DNA from: Kosakonia sp. BYX6
GTDB lineage: Bacteria; Pseudomonadota; Gammaproteobacteria; Enterobacterales; Enterobacteriaceae
Reading direction: 5' to 3'
Length of the DNA: 64,000 nucleotides
Assembly: GCF_038449125.1 (NCBI RefSeq)
Contig: NZ_CP151800.1
Span: 282,406-346,405, forward strand
Below the pieces are notes generated by a model. It did not search any database, had not been told where the DNA came from, and worked only from the letters and a program-made list of their open reading frames with translations. Position 1 is the stretch's first letter. Each line of letters begins with the position of its first letter. Shown here piece after piece: positions 25,678 to 35,456 of the stretch. Made by a program: the position numbers and the translations under genes.

Positions 25678-27720
25678 ATGACCAATCCCTTATTGACGCC
25701 TTTCGAACTCCCGCCGTTTTCTCAGATCCTTCCAGAACATGTTGTCCCCGCGGTAACGAAGGCGCTGGGCGATTGCCGGAGCGCGGTAGAAAGTGTTGTC
25801 GGGCAGGGCGGCCCGTATACCTGGGCGAATCTTTGCCAGCCGCTGGCGGAAGTCGATGATCGTCTTGGTCGCCTCTTTTCGCCGGTCAGCCATTTGAACT
25901 CCGTTAAAAACAGCCCGGAACTGCGTGAAGCCTACGAGCAAACCCTGCCGCTGCTGTCGGAGTACAGCACCTGGGTTGGGCAGAACGAAGGGCTGTATAA
26001 CGCGTATCGCGATTTGCGTGAAGGCTCCCATTACGACGAACTGAGCGTGGCGGAGAAAAAATCCGTTGATAACGCGCTGCGCGACTTCAAATTGTCCGGC
26101 ATTGGCTTGCCGAAAGAGAAACAGCAACGTTATGGCGAAATTGCCGCGCGTCTTTCTGAACTCGGCAACATCTACAGTAATAACGTGCTCGATGCCACCA
26201 TGGGCTGGACCAAACTGGTGACGGATGAAGCGGAACTGTCCGGCATGCCGGAAAGCGCCTTAGCCGCCGCCAAAGCGCAGGCCGAAGCCAAAGAACAGCA
26301 GGGCTGGCTGTTAACGCTGGATATTCCAAGCTATCTGCCGGTCATGACGTATTGCGACAACCAGGCGCTGCGTGAAGAGATGTATCGCGCTTACAGCACG
26401 CGCGCGTCCGACCAGGGGCCGAACGCCGGTAAATGGGATAACAGCCCGGTGATGGCCGAAATCCTCGCGTTGCGTCATGAACTGGCGCAACTGCTCGGCT
26501 TTGAAAGCTACGCCTTTAAATCGCTGGCCACCAAAATGGCGGAAAACCCGGCGCAGGTGCTGGAGTTCTTAACGGATCTCGCTAAACGTGCGCGCCCGCA
26601 GGGTGAAAAAGAGCTGGCGCAACTGCGCGCGTTCGCCAAAGCCGAATTTGGTGTCGATGAGCTGCAACCGTGGGACATCGGTTACTACAGCGAAAAACAG
26701 AAACAGCATCTTTACAGCATCAGCGATGAGCAACTGCGCCCGTACTTCCCGGAAAACCGCGCGGTTAACGGTCTGTTCGAAGTGGTGAAACGCATTTACG
26801 GCATCACCGCCAAAGAGCGCAAAGATGTTGATGTTTGGCACCCGGATGTGCGCTTCTTCGAGCTGTATGACGAAAACAACGAATTGCGCGGTAGCTTCTA
26901 TCTCGATCTCTATGCCCGCGAAAACAAACGCGGCGGCGCGTGGATGGACGATTGCGTCGGCCAGATGCGCAGAGCCGACGGTTCGTTGCAAAAACCGGTG
27001 GCGTATCTCACCTGTAACTTCAACCGCCCGGTCAGCGGCAAACCGGCGCTGTTCACCCACGATGAAGTGATCACCCTGTTCCACGAATTTGGTCACGGCT
27101 TGCACCATATGCTGACGCGGATTGAAACCGCCGGCGTGGCGGGCATTAGCGGAGTGCCGTGGGATGCGGTCGAACTGCCGAGCCAGTTTATGGAAAACTG
27201 GTGCTGGGAGCCGCAAGCGCTGGCGTTCATTTCCGGTCATTACGAGACTGGCGAACCGCTGCCGCAAGAACTGCTGGATAAAATGCTGGCGGCGAAAAAC
27301 TACCAGGCGGCGATGTTTATCCTGCGCCAGCTGGAGTTCGGCCTGTTCGATTTCCGCCTGCACGCAGAGTTCAACCCGGAGCAAGGGGCGAAAATCCTCG
27401 AAACGCTGGCAGAAATCAAACGCCAGGTCGCCGTGGTGCCTGGCCCGTCGTGGGGCCGTTTCCCGCATGCTTTCAGCCATATCTTTGCCGGTGGCTACGC
27501 GGCGGGTTATTACAGCTACCTGTGGGCCGATGTGCTGGCCGCCGACGCCTATTCCCGCTTCGAAGAAGAGGGGATTTTCAACCGCGAAACCGGGCAGTCG
27601 TTCCTCGATAACATCCTGACCCGTGGCGGTTCGGAAGAGCCGATGGATCTCTTCAAACGCTTCCGTGGCCGTGAGCCGCAGATTGACGCGATGCTTGAGC
27701 ATTACGGTATCGAAGGCTAA
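25678..27720 (+). CDS. prlC: Oligopeptidase A (M3 metallopeptidase)
   Basis: A 680-residue cytoplasmic zinc peptidase that degrades signal peptides and other short peptides. The zinc motif HEFGHGLHH (HExxH) lies near residue 470, with the third ligand Glu in AVELPSQFMENW. The start ATG at 25678, with AAGGA upstream, gives the E. coli length; the frame is open 17 codons further. It has a sigma32-type promoter and is followed after three bases by rsmJ, so the two form an operon. Confidence 0.98.
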   Translation: MTNPLLTPFELPPFSQILPEHVVPAVTKALGDCRSAVESVVGQGGPYTWANLCQPLAEVDDRLGRLFSPVSHLNSVKNSPELREAYEQTLPLLSEYSTWVGQNEGLYNAYRDLREGSHYDELSVAEKKSVDNALRDFKLSGIGLPKEKQQRYGEIAARLSELGNIYSNNVLDATMGWTKLVTDEAELSGMPESALAAAKAQAEAKEQQGWLLTLDIPSYLPVMTYCDNQALREEMYRAYSTRASDQGPNAGKWDNSPVMAEILALRHELAQLLGFESYAFKSLATKMAENPAQVLEFLTDLAKRARPQGEKELAQLRAFAKAEFGVDELQPWDIGYYSEKQKQHLYSISDEQLRPYFPENRAVNGLFEVVKRIYGITAKERKDVDVWHPDVRFFELYDENNELRGSFYLDLYARENKRGGAWMDDCVGQMRRADGSLQKPVAYLTCNFNRPVSGKPALFTHDEVITLFHEFGHGLHHMLTRIETAGVAGISGVPWDAVELPSQFMENWCWEPQALAFISGHYETGEPLPQELLDKMLAAKNYQAAMFILRQLEFGLFDFRLHAEFNPEQGAKILETLAEIKRQVAVVPGPSWGRFPHAFSHIFAGGYAAGYYSYLWADVLAADAYSRFEEEGIFNRETGQSFLDNILTRGGSEEPMDLFKRFRGREPQIDAMLEHYGIEG

Positions 27721-27723
27721 ATC

Positions 27724-28476
27724 TTGAAGATTTGTTTGCTCAATGAAACAGGCACCGGAGACGGTGCCTTATCTGTTCTTGCGGCCCGTTTTGGGCTGGA
27801 GCAGGATGACGACAACCTGATGGCGCTGGTGCTCACCCCTTCGCACCTTGAACTGCGCAAGCGCGATGAACCGAAACTCGGCGGCATTTTTGTCGACTTT
27901 GTGGCGGGCGGAATGGCGCACCGGCGCAAGTTCGGCGGCGGACGCGGTGAAGCGGTTGCCAAAGCGGTTGGCATCAAAGGCAGTTACTTGCCGGAAGTGG
28001 TGGATGCCACGGCGGGGCTGGGCCGCGATGCGTTTGTGCTGGCGTCGGTGGGTTGCCGGGTACGAATGCTGGAGCGCAACCCGGTAGTGGCGGCGCTGTT
28101 GGAAGATGGCCTTCATCGCGGTTATGCGGATGCGGAAATTGGCCCGTGGCTGCGCGACCGCTTACAGCTGATTCACGCTTCCAGCCTGACGGGGCTTGCG
28201 GACATCACGCCGCGCCCGCAGGTGGTCTATCTCGATCCGATGTTCCCGCATAAGCAAAAAAGCGCACTGGTGAAAAAGGAGATGCGGGTTTTTCAGTCGC
28301 TGGTTGGCCCGGATCTGGATGCCGATGGTTTGCTGGAACCTGCGCGGCAGTTAGCCATTAAGCGCGTGGTGGTGAAACGCCCGGATTACGCGCCGCCGCT
28401 GGCGGGTATTGCCACGCAATCGGCGGTGGTCACCAAAAGCCATCGTTTTGATATCTACCCCGGTTCCGGGGAATAA
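27724..28476 (+). CDS. rsmJ: 16S rRNA (guanine1516-N2)-methyltransferase RsmJ
   Basis: A 250-residue methyltransferase that modifies G1516 of 16S rRNA. It starts with TTG at 27724. SAM-binding [19 protein letters not shown] and the catalytic [19 protein letters not shown] are diagnostic. Length matches E. coli. It is co-transcribed with prlC and converges on uspA. E. coli carries dtpB between these two genes; here it is absent. Confidence 0.97.
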   Translation: MKICLLNETGTGDGALSVLAARFGLEQDDDNLMALVLTPSHLELRKRDEPKLGGIFVDFVAGGMAHRRKFGGGRGEAVAKAVGIKGSYLPEVVDATAGLGRDAFVLASVGCRVRMLERNPVVAALLEDGLHRGYADAEIGPWLRDRLQLIHASSLTGLADITPRPQVVYLDPMFPHKQKSALVKKEMRVFQSLVGPDLDADGLLEPARQLAIKRVVVKRPDYAPPLAGIATQSAVVTKSHRFDIYPGSGE

Positions 28477-28478
28477 AA

Positions 28479-28506
28479 AACCCGGCCGCGTTGCGCGTAC
28501 CGGGTT
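28479..28506. terminator. Hairpin between convergent rsmJ and uspA
   Basis: AACCCGG (28479-28485) pairs with CCGGGTT (28500-28506) around a 14-nt loop. A short A-run on the left supplies T on the minus strand, so it may serve uspA better than rsmJ. Confidence 0.55.
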
Positions 28507-28553
28507 GTGATGTTGCGAAGCGGGCGGTTTTTACGCCGCTCGCTCACGAGGCA

Positions 28554-28991
28554 TCAATCCTCTTCTTCGTCCCGCAGCGGGACAATCAGCATATCGACAT
28601 GAACGGTGTTAATCAGCTGGCGCGCGGACGACATCAGCTTACTCCAGAAATCCTGATGATGACCGCAAACCACCAGGTCCATATCGTATTTTTTAATCGC
28701 ATCGACCAGCACTTGCCCTAAATCACCGCTGCCGCTCAGGGTTTCGGTAATCGGGTAGCCTGCGTTGGTGGAAAGCTCAGTCAGCGCCTGGTGCGTTTCA
28801 TCGGAGATGCGTTTTTGCATGTCGCCGAGATTCACATCAATCAGGCCTGTATAAAGATCGGAGTAATTTACATCGACATGTATAAGGGAAATTTTCGCGT
28901 TGTAAGGACGCGCCATGGATACTGCTTTCTCAACCAGCAATTTACTTTCGGGGGAAAGGTCGACGGCGATAAGGATGTGTTTGTAAGCCAT
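28554..28991 (-). CDS. uspA: Universal stress protein A
   Basis: A 145-residue UspA, nearly identical to E. coli UspA (144). Begins [20 protein letters not shown] and contains [20 protein letters not shown] and [20 protein letters not shown]. UspA is a cytoplasmic dimer made in large amounts on growth arrest and many stresses. It is divergent from uspB, as in E. coli. Confidence 0.98.
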   Translation of the reverse strand: MAYKHILIAVDLSPESKLLVEKAVSMARPYNAKISLIHVDVNYSDLYTGLIDVNLGDMQKRISDETHQALTELSTNAGYPITETLSGSGDLGQVLVDAIKKYDMDLVVCGHHQDFWSKLMSSARQLINTVHVDMLIVPLRDEEED

Positions 28992-29380
28992 AGTGTTACT
29001 CCTTCCATAAGTTGTCGATGACCATCGGGGTTGAAACCCTGATGCTGTTGCACTGCGCTCGCATCCTGCGTTTCACGTGAGCGTAGCGCCCGGCCTTAAG
29101 GATCTCATTGTAGAAGATATTTCTACCTTATAACGCTCTTTTGGCACCGTCAATCCGCCTGGATCACGATTCACTTAAGCAATATTTACAACCAGATGCA
29201 TAGATGATGCTTTCGTTGCTGGCAAAAAAATAAAGTGATCTCCTACACTATAAATAAACCGTACGGAACACCGCCTGCGCAGCTGCCCCGTCCGGCGATT
29301 GGTAACACTCTTCGTTGTCTGACTCGGTTGGGTATCCAGGAGCGTGAGTCCTTGTGGGCTCTCGCCGGGGAGGGGATATG
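28992..29380. promoter_or_regulatory. uspA / uspB divergent promoter region
   Basis: A 389-bp control region. For uspA (minus strand) a TTGACG (29148-29153, read in reverse) and TATAAG (29127-29132) pair forms a candidate sigma70 promoter with a short 15-bp spacer. For uspB a CTACACT at 29243-29249 resembles the -10 element of sigmaS promoters, in keeping with the known RpoS control of E. coli uspB. An inverted repeat TAGAA-N5-TTCTA is at 29111-29125. These are pattern matches only. Confidence 0.45.
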
Positions 29381-29716
29381 GTGATCAGCACTGTTGCACT
29401 GTTCTGGGCTTTATGTGTGGTGTGTGTGGTTAACATGGCGCGTTATTACTCATCGCTTCGCGCATTGTTAGTGGTACTTCGTGGTTGTGACCCCTTACTT
29501 TATCAGTACGTGGATGGCGGCGGATTTTTCACCTCTCACGGGCAACCCAGCAAACAAATGCGGCTGGTCTGGTACATCTACGGGCAACGCTATCGCGATC
29601 ATCATGATGACGAGTTTATCCGCCGTTGTGAGCGAGTGCGCCGTCAGTTCATTTTGACCAGCTCATTATGCGGGCTGGTGGTGGTGAGTTTGATTGCGTT
29701 GTTGATTTGGCATTGA
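29381..29716 (+). CDS. uspB: Universal stress protein B
   Basis: A 111-residue small inner-membrane protein with two hydrophobic segments, near residues 1-22 and 90-110 ([16 protein letters not shown]). It matches E. coli UspB along its length, including [21 protein letters not shown] chose GTG at 29381 since GGAGG is then 7 nt away and the length equals E. coli; ATG one codon earlier (29378) is an alternative. In E. coli it is RpoS-dependent and linked to ethanol tolerance. Confidence 0.95.
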   Translation: MISTVALFWALCVVCVVNMARYYSSLRALLVVLRGCDPLLYQYVDGGGFFTSHGQPSKQMRLVWYIYGQRYRDHHDDEFIRRCERVRRQFILTSSLCGLVVVSLIALLIWH

Positions 29717-29719
29717 GTT

Positions 29720-29750
29720 GTAGGCCTGATAAGCGAAGCGCCATCAGGCA
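29720..29750. repeat. Single REP element after uspB
   Basis: A sequence starting GTAGGCCTGATAAGCGAAGC matches the left arm of the BIME units at 4278-4918. It lies right after the uspB stop, without the second arm. Confidence 0.85.
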
Positions 29751-29765
29751 ATTCTTTCGGAGATA

Positions 29766-29796
29766 AAAAAACGGGTCAGTTTCCTGACCCGTTTTT
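29766..29796. terminator. Bidirectional terminator between uspB and pitA
   Basis: A stem ACGGGTCAG/CTGACCCGT with an A-run before and a T-run after it (AAAAAA and TTTTTT) lies between the two convergent genes. It is a textbook terminator in both directions. Confidence 0.93.
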
Positions 29797-29815
29797 TATT
29801 GTGCGACACACCCCA

Positions 29816-31312
29816 TCAAATCAGATGCAGTGAAATCCAGTACAGCGCGCCAGACAGAATAATCGATGCCGGCAGGGTAAAGACCCAGGCCATCAGAATA
29901 TTGGTCACGGTTTTGCGTTGCAGACCGCCGCCGTCGACAATCATTGTCCCGGCAACAGAAGACGACAGCACGTGCGTGGTGGAAACCGGCATGCCGGTAT
30001 AACTCGCCAGACCGATGGACACCGCGGCGGTCATCTGCGCGGACATCCCTTGCGCATACGTCATGCCTTTCTTACCGATTTTTTCACCGATAGTGGTCGC
30101 GACGCGACGCCAGCCGATCATCGTCCCCAGGCCCAGCGCCAGCGCAACGGCCATGATGATCCAGATTGGCGCGTACTCAATGGTGCTGAGCATATCGCCT
30201 TTCAGTTTCTTCAGCAGGCGCTGATCGTCCGCGCTGACATCCGGCTGCTTCGCCACTTTATCCGTAATATCGGACAGGCAAAGCATGATGCGGCGCAACT
30301 GACCACGCTGTTCCAGCGGAACCTGTTCGTAATTCTCAATGCCCGTCAGCATCGCTTTCGCGCGGTCCAGCGCACTGATTGCGCGACCCGGATGGCAATG
30401 GAACTCGCCCGGCTGTGTAGTCACTTCTTCCGGTGTTGGCAGCATTGGCGCCGCACCGGTCACTTTTTGCAGCAGCGCCGGATGTTGCTGGAAGTAGGTT
30501 TCCACATTGTTGACGGCATCACGCGTACGGGTGATGTCGTAACCGGAAGCGTTCATATTCACCACAAAGCCCGCAGGCGCAACGCCAATCAGCACCAGCA
30601 TAATCAAGCCGATACCTTTCTGACCGTCGTTCGCACCGTGGGAGAAACTCACGCCAATGGCGGAGATAATCAACGCGATACGCGTCCAGAACGGCGGCTT
30701 TTTCTTACCGTCGATCTTCTCGCGTTCAGCAGGCGTCATGTGGATACGCGCGCGCTTTTTGGTGTTGCTCCAGTAACGACGCAGAATAAATATCAAGCCG
30801 CCCGCAATCACCAGACCGACGATCGGTGAAAGGATCAGCGAACCGAAGATTTCCAGCACTTTTGGGATATTTAAAGCGTCCACCACGGAATTACCGGACA
30901 TCAGCGCATTGGTTAAACCAATACCGATAATCGCGCCAATCAGGGTGTGGGAACTGGAAGCCGGCAGACCCAAATACCAGGTGCCAAGGTTCCAGATAAT
31001 GGCGGCAAGCAACATGGAGAAGACCATTGCCAGGCCATGGGCGGAGCTAACGTTAAGCAGCAGATCGGTTGGCAACATATGCACAATGGCATACGCAACG
31101 CTTAACCCGCCCAGCAAAACGCCGAAGAAGTTAAACACTGCTGCCATCACAACCGCCAGCTGAGAACGCATAGCGCGTGTATAAATCACAGTTGCAACGG
31201 CATTCGCAGTGTCGTGGAAGCCGTTAATGGCCTCGTAAAACAGAACAAAAACCAAAGCAAGCAAGAGTAATAGCCCGGTATGCAGATCCAGGCCGGCAAA
31301 CAAATGTACCAT
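29816..31312 (-). CDS. pitA: Low-affinity inorganic phosphate transporter PitA
   Basis: A 498-residue inner-membrane carrier that imports metal-phosphate with protons. Two Pit signature repeats are visible: [18 protein letters not shown] near the N-terminus and [12 protein letters not shown] in the middle, plus [10 protein letters not shown]-type elements in [15 protein letters not shown] soluble loop (about residues 190-385) splits the two membrane halves. Length matches E. coli PitA (499). Zinc and phosphate uptake are both known for PitA. Confidence 0.98.
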   Translation of the reverse strand: MVHLFAGLDLHTGLLLLLALVFVLFYEAINGFHDTANAVATVIYTRAMRSQLAVVMAAVFNFFGVLLGGLSVAYAIVHMLPTDLLLNVSSAHGLAMVFSMLLAAIIWNLGTWYLGLPASSSHTLIGAIIGIGLTNALMSGNSVVDALNIPKVLEIFGSLILSPIVGLVIAGGLIFILRRYWSNTKKRARIHMTPAEREKIDGKKKPPFWTRIALIISAIGVSFSHGANDGQKGIGLIMLVLIGVAPAGFVVNMNASGYDITRTRDAVNNVETYFQQHPALLQKVTGAAPMLPTPEEVTTQPGEFHCHPGRAISALDRAKAMLTGIENYEQVPLEQRGQLRRIMLCLSDITDKVAKQPDVSADDQRLLKKLKGDMLSTIEYAPIWIIMAVALALGLGTMIGWRRVATTIGEKIGKKGMTYAQGMSAQMTAAVSIGLASYTGMPVSTTHVLSSSVAGTMIVDGGGLQRKTVTNILMAWVFTLPASIILSGALYWISLHLI

Positions 31313-31543
31313 AGGTCGTTAAGCCATTTATTGGGGACACGAACGCCGCGCATTATCAGGGACATTGGCAGCGTGGGCAAAGTGAAATATGTATTTTTTT
31401 TGACATTATTTCTTACAATCCACTTAAGTTTTAAAATTATCTTATATTTTTCAATGTTATGTTGCTTTTCGCACATCTGCGCTCTGGTGCGACCAGCATG
31501 AACTCTTTACAATCCGCGACGATTTTCAATTGAGGGTGCAGGT

Positions 31544-32734
31544 GTGGAAAGGTTTGATGCCATTGTAGTCGGTGCCGGTGCGGCGGGGATGTTCTGTGCG
31601 GCAATGGCAGGGCAGGCGGGCAGCCGCGTGTTGCTGCTGGATAACGGTAAAAAACCGGGCCGTAAAATCCTGATGTCCGGCGGCGGGCGCTGCAACTTCA
31701 CCAATCTGTATGTCGAACCTGCGGCCTACCTCAGCCAAAACCCGCATTTTTGTAAATCCGCGCTGGCGCGTTATACCCAGTGGGATTTTATCGATCTGGT
31801 CAATAAACACGGCATTGCCTGGCACGAAAAGACGCTGGGGCAGCTTTTTTGCGATGACTCCGCGCAGCAGATTGTCGATATGTTGGTGGCGGAGTGCGAA
31901 AAAGGCAACGTGACGCAGCGCCTGCGCAGTGAAGTCCTCAATATTGAACGTTCTGAAGAGGGTTACACGTTGCAGTTGAACGGCGACAGCGTGCAGGCGG
32001 CGAAACTGGTGATTGCCTCCGGCGGTCTGTCGATGCCGGGGCTGGGCGCATCGCCTTTCGGTTATAAAGTTGCCGAGCAGTTTGGCCTGAAAGTGCTGCC
32101 GACCCGCGCCGGGCTAGTGCCGTTTACGCTGCATAAGCCGCTGCTAGAGCAGGTGCAAACGCTGTCAGGCGTTTCTGTGCCGTCGGTCATTACCGCTGAA
32201 AACGGCACGGTTTTTCGCGAAAATCTGCTCTTTACCCACCGTGGCCTGTCGGGACCAGCGGTTCTGCAAATTTCCAGTTACTGGCAGCCGGGCGAATTCG
32301 TCAGCATCAATTTGCTGCCGGAGTGTGACCTGGAAAGTTTCCTCAACCAGCAGCGCGACGCGCATCCGAACCAAAGCCTGAAAAACACGCTTGGCATGCA
32401 ACTGCCGAAAAGGTTGGTTGAGTGCCTGCAACAGCTTGGGCAGATCCCGGACGTCACGCTTAAGCAGCTTAATAGCCGCGAGCAGGAAACGCTGGTCGAT
32501 ACGCTGACCAAATGGCGTGTTCAGCCGAATGGCACCGAAGGCTACCGTACCGCGGAAGTGACCCTCGGCGGCGTGGATACCCATGAACTGTCGTCACGCA
32601 CCATGGAAGCGCGCAATGTGCCGGGGCTCTATTTCATTGGTGAAGTGATGGATGTGACCGGTTGGCTGGGCGGGTATAACTTCCAGTGGGCGTGGTCGAG
32701 CGCCTGGGCGTGTGCGCAGGCATTAGCGGAATAA
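31544..32734 (+). CDS. yhiN: YhiN-family FAD-dependent oxidoreductase (BaiN/RdsA type)
   Basis: A 396-residue flavoprotein of the HI0933/BaiN family. FAD-binding VVGAGAAGMFCAAMAGQAG is at the N-terminus, SGGGRCNFTN follows near residue 45, and the C-terminal GEVMDVTGWLGGYNFQWAW is the second FAD contact. It starts with GTG at 31544 after a GAGGGTGCAG site. The physiological reaction of YhiN is not known. It sits next to pitA as in E. coli. Confidence 0.93.
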   Translation: MERFDAIVVGAGAAGMFCAAMAGQAGSRVLLLDNGKKPGRKILMSGGGRCNFTNLYVEPAAYLSQNPHFCKSALARYTQWDFIDLVNKHGIAWHEKTLGQLFCDDSAQQIVDMLVAECEKGNVTQRLRSEVLNIERSEEGYTLQLNGDSVQAAKLVIASGGLSMPGLGASPFGYKVAEQFGLKVLPTRAGLVPFTLHKPLLEQVQTLSGVSVPSVITAENGTVFRENLLFTHRGLSGPAVLQISSYWQPGEFVSINLLPECDLESFLNQQRDAHPNQSLKNTLGMQLPKRLVECLQQLGQIPDVTLKQLNSREQETLVDTLTKWRVQPNGTEGYRTAEVTLGGVDTHELSSRTMEARNVPGLYFIGEVMDVTGWLGGYNFQWAWSSAWACAQALAE

Positions 32735-33040
32735 AACGCGTAGCAGAATCTTTTCAGTAAGCGCGGCGAACCGTAAATTCAGCGCTAAAAATCTGCCTTA
32801 GTTACCGCGTTTCTTCTTTTTTCTGCCGCGCGTTTTTCCTCTCCATAATTTCTCTATATTTTGCCTTCATACTCCGGAGGCAATTCCTCTATTCACCCGT
32901 CATTTATACTTAATAACTCTATTAATTTCCGTAGGTTACGCTTAATTATCACGATAACTAATGCCGTTAATCGTCGGATTGCCTGCCAGTGATTTGTCGC
33001 ATCATAAGGGGTATGCACAGCACAAGCAGGAATAATAAAA
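32735..33040. other. Intergenic region before the ATP-grasp gene
   Basis: A 306-bp AT-leaning gap between yhiN and the ATP-grasp gene. No convincing terminator, promoter or repeat was seen; a promoter for the downstream operon must lie here if that operon is autonomous. Confidence 0.4.
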
Positions 33041-34279
33041 ATGACCCTAACGACCGCACCGGACTTCTCGTCGGCGCAATTTCTTGGCATGGCCCCTTTT
33101 TTGCGCATGAGCATCGCAGGTGTCGATTTTTCGTCGATAACCCAGGAGCTGATCGCGCAAGCACAAAATAACCCTGATGCTCCCGTTCTGTGGATGAATC
33201 TCGCCACCGCGATGATGAGCCTGAAACACGAAGCGTTGGGGTTACAAATCCAGGAACAAGCGCTGGCAATGCAGCGCGTCTACCACTGGCCCGCGCGTCA
33301 GACGCCAAAGCTACGGCTACTGATGTTGATGGTGCCTGGCAACCTTTCGGCGAATATTCCCCTCGACTGCTTGTTAGAAAACAGCGATATCGACCTGCTT
33401 TATTACTATGTCGATGCAAATAGCGACAACCCGTTGACTGCGCCGATCCCAGAACATGATGTGGTGATGGTGGCGATTGGCGCCAGTGATGAGCAGGAAA
33501 ACGTGCTTTTGCGCCTCGCGTTTGCCCTGTGCGGCTGGCCAAAACCGGTGCTAAACCCACCCAAAAGCGTGTCCACTTCCGAGCGCCATAACGCCAGCCT
33601 GCTACTGCAAAATGTGCCTGGTTTGCTGATTTGCCCGGCATTGCATACTTCCCGCCAGCAGTTACAGGCGGTGGCTGGCGGGCAGAAAATATTGGCTGAG
33701 ATTGTAGAGGAGCACGACTTTCCCATTATCGTGCGCCCGGTCGGTAGCCACGGTGGTCACGGCCTGCAAAAAATCGACTCGGCTGCCGAGGTGGCGCTTT
33801 ATCTGGCGCAAACCGAAGGCGAGGCTTTTTTTGTCTCGCGTTTCGTTGATTACAGCGGCAGCGACGGCCTGTTTCGCAAAATGCGCGTGGTGCTGATCGA
33901 CGGCAAACCCTATGCCTGCCATATGGGCGTCTCTGCGCACTGGATGATTCATTACGTCAACGCCGGGATGTATGAAGATGCCGATAAGCGCGCGCAGGAA
34001 GCCCGCTTTTTCAATGAGTTCGCCGACTTCGCCGAGCGCCATCGAGCAGCGCTGGACGCCATTAGCCAGCGCACCGGTTTGCACTATATCGGTATCGACT
34101 GCGCAGAAACGCAGGATGGCAAGTTGCTGATTTTTGAGATTGACCCGGCGATGGTGGTCCATGCGATGGACGATGACGTCATGTTCCCGAATAAGCAGGT
34201 TCACATGCTGAAAGTGAAAAATGCGATGCGGGAAATGTTATTCCAGCGCGCCGGTAAAGCGCTTGACGATAAAGAATGA
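33041..34279 (+). CDS. TPR-like/ATP-grasp ligase of unknown product
   Basis: A 412-residue protein with two parts. Residues about 33-80 look like a short tetratricopeptide-like helical pair (ITQELIAQAQNNPDAPVLWM and a following EALGLQIQEQALAMQ). Residues about 180-400 form an ATP-grasp fold: FPIIVRPVGSHGGHG (227-241) is the nucleotide loop, FRKMRVVLIDGKPYACHMGV is the central part, and GKLLIFEIDP (361-370) is the metal-binding end. The usual Glu-x-Asn is Glu-Ile-Asp here. Such enzymes join an acyl phosphate to an amine, as RimK or glutathione synthetase do. The SerC-like gene begins 12 bp later. Substrates are unknown. Confidence 0.85.
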   Translation: MTLTTAPDFSSAQFLGMAPFLRMSIAGVDFSSITQELIAQAQNNPDAPVLWMNLATAMMSLKHEALGLQIQEQALAMQRVYHWPARQTPKLRLLMLMVPGNLSANIPLDCLLENSDIDLLYYYVDANSDNPLTAPIPEHDVVMVAIGASDEQENVLLRLAFALCGWPKPVLNPPKSVSTSERHNASLLLQNVPGLLICPALHTSRQQLQAVAGGQKILAEIVEEHDFPIIVRPVGSHGGHGLQKIDSAAEVALYLAQTEGEAFFVSRFVDYSGSDGLFRKMRVVLIDGKPYACHMGVSAHWMIHYVNAGMYEDADKRAQEARFFNEFADFAERHRAALDAISQRTGLHYIGIDCAETQDGKLLIFEIDPAMVVHAMDDDVMFPNKQVHMLKVKNAMREMLFQRAGKALDDKE

Positions 34280-34291
34280 GAGTAAGAAGAA

Positions 34292-35404
34292 ATGTCATTA
34301 AATCCAAATAACGCCCTTAATTTTTCCGGTGGGCCGGGCGCACTTCCGGACGTTGTTTTAAACCAGGTGCAGCAGGCGATTATTAATGTCCCGGAAGTGG
34401 GATTGTCGATCCTCGGTATTAGCCACCGTTCGGCATGGTTTGAGAATGTGGTTCGGGAAACCGAAAACAATATCCGCACGCTGTTGGGTTTGCCCAATGA
34501 TTTCCACATCCTGTTTTTACAGGGTGGCGCAACGCAGCAGTTTTCAATGGTGCCGATGACCCTGCTGCGCGGGAAAAAGCACCCCGCCGAATATTTTGAT
34601 ACCGGCTACTGGAGCCGCAAAGTCATCACCGAAGCGATGCGCGAGGGCCCAGTGCGCGTTATCTGGAGCGGTGAAAAGGACGGCTACCGTCGCTTACCAA
34701 CGGATGAAGAGTTAGATTTCTCCCCCGATGCGCCTTACATTCACTATGTGTCGAATGAAACGGTCGAAGGCCTGCAATTCGATCGTATTCTGGGTCGCGA
34801 TGATGTTCCGCGCGTCTGCGATATGTCTTCAGACTTTCTCTCCAAACCGTGTGACGCCGGGAAGTTCTCGCTGATTTATGCTCATGCGCAGAAAAACATC
34901 GGCCCGGCCGGAGTGACGATTGTGCTGGTGCGCGACAGCGTGGTGCAAAGCTCGCCGGATAACCTGCCATCATTCCTGAATTACCGCCGACAGGTAGAGT
35001 CGCATTCAAACCTGAATACGCCGCCGGTATTCGCCATTTATGTGGTGTACCTGGTGACCCGCTGGCTGCTGAATGACATTGGCGGGCTGGAAAACATGGC
35101 GCGTATCAACCAGCAAAAAGCGGCGTTGCTCTACAGCATGATCGACGGTAGCGACGGTTTTTATCGCAACTGGGGCGATGCCGCATTCCGCTCAGATATG
35201 AACGCCGCCTTCACGCTGCCGACGGCTAAGCTGGAAGAGAAGTTCCTTCACGAAGCGGCGATCGCCGGTTTTGCTGGCCTCAGCGGTCACCGCGCCATCG
35301 GCGGCGTCCGGGCATCCATCTACAACGCTTTGACACCCGGAGCCGTAGAGAAACTGTGCGACTTTATGGAAGATTTCCGCTTTAAGCAGCACGCGAAAGT
35401 GTAA
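34292..35404 (+). CDS. SerC-type aminotransferase (phosphoserine transaminase family), accessory copy
   Basis: A 370-residue PLP aminotransferase of the SerC family. The PLP lysine is Lys201 in YAHAQKNIGPAG. Phosphate-site residues appear conserved: ISHRSAWF (Arg46) and GHRAIGGVRASIYNA near the C-terminus. The GGATQQF segment differs from E. coli SerC (GGGRGQF). The housekeeping serC normally sits next to aroA, which is not here, so this is probably a second copy. It is 12 bp after the ATP-grasp gene with a GAAGAA ribosome site, so both likely act in one pathway. It may act on 3-phosphohydroxypyruvate or a related phosphorylated keto acid. Confidence 0.9.
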   Translation: MSLNPNNALNFSGGPGALPDVVLNQVQQAIINVPEVGLSILGISHRSAWFENVVRETENNIRTLLGLPNDFHILFLQGGATQQFSMVPMTLLRGKKHPAEYFDTGYWSRKVITEAMREGPVRVIWSGEKDGYRRLPTDEELDFSPDAPYIHYVSNETVEGLQFDRILGRDDVPRVCDMSSDFLSKPCDAGKFSLIYAHAQKNIGPAGVTIVLVRDSVVQSSPDNLPSFLNYRRQVESHSNLNTPPVFAIYVVYLVTRWLLNDIGGLENMARINQQKAALLYSMIDGSDGFYRNWGDAAFRSDMNAAFTLPTAKLEEKFLHEAAIAGFAGLSGHRAIGGVRASIYNALTPGAVEKLCDFMEDFRFKQHAKV

Positions 35405-35456
35405 TGCATTCAACTTTGCTGCCATGCGTTGATGAGAAGATCAGCGCATGGCGTTA

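Noticed and set aside
26569-27702. 377-codon open frame antisense to prlC
   Set aside because: A mirror of the GC-rich prlC coding frame, with no domain and no ribosome site.
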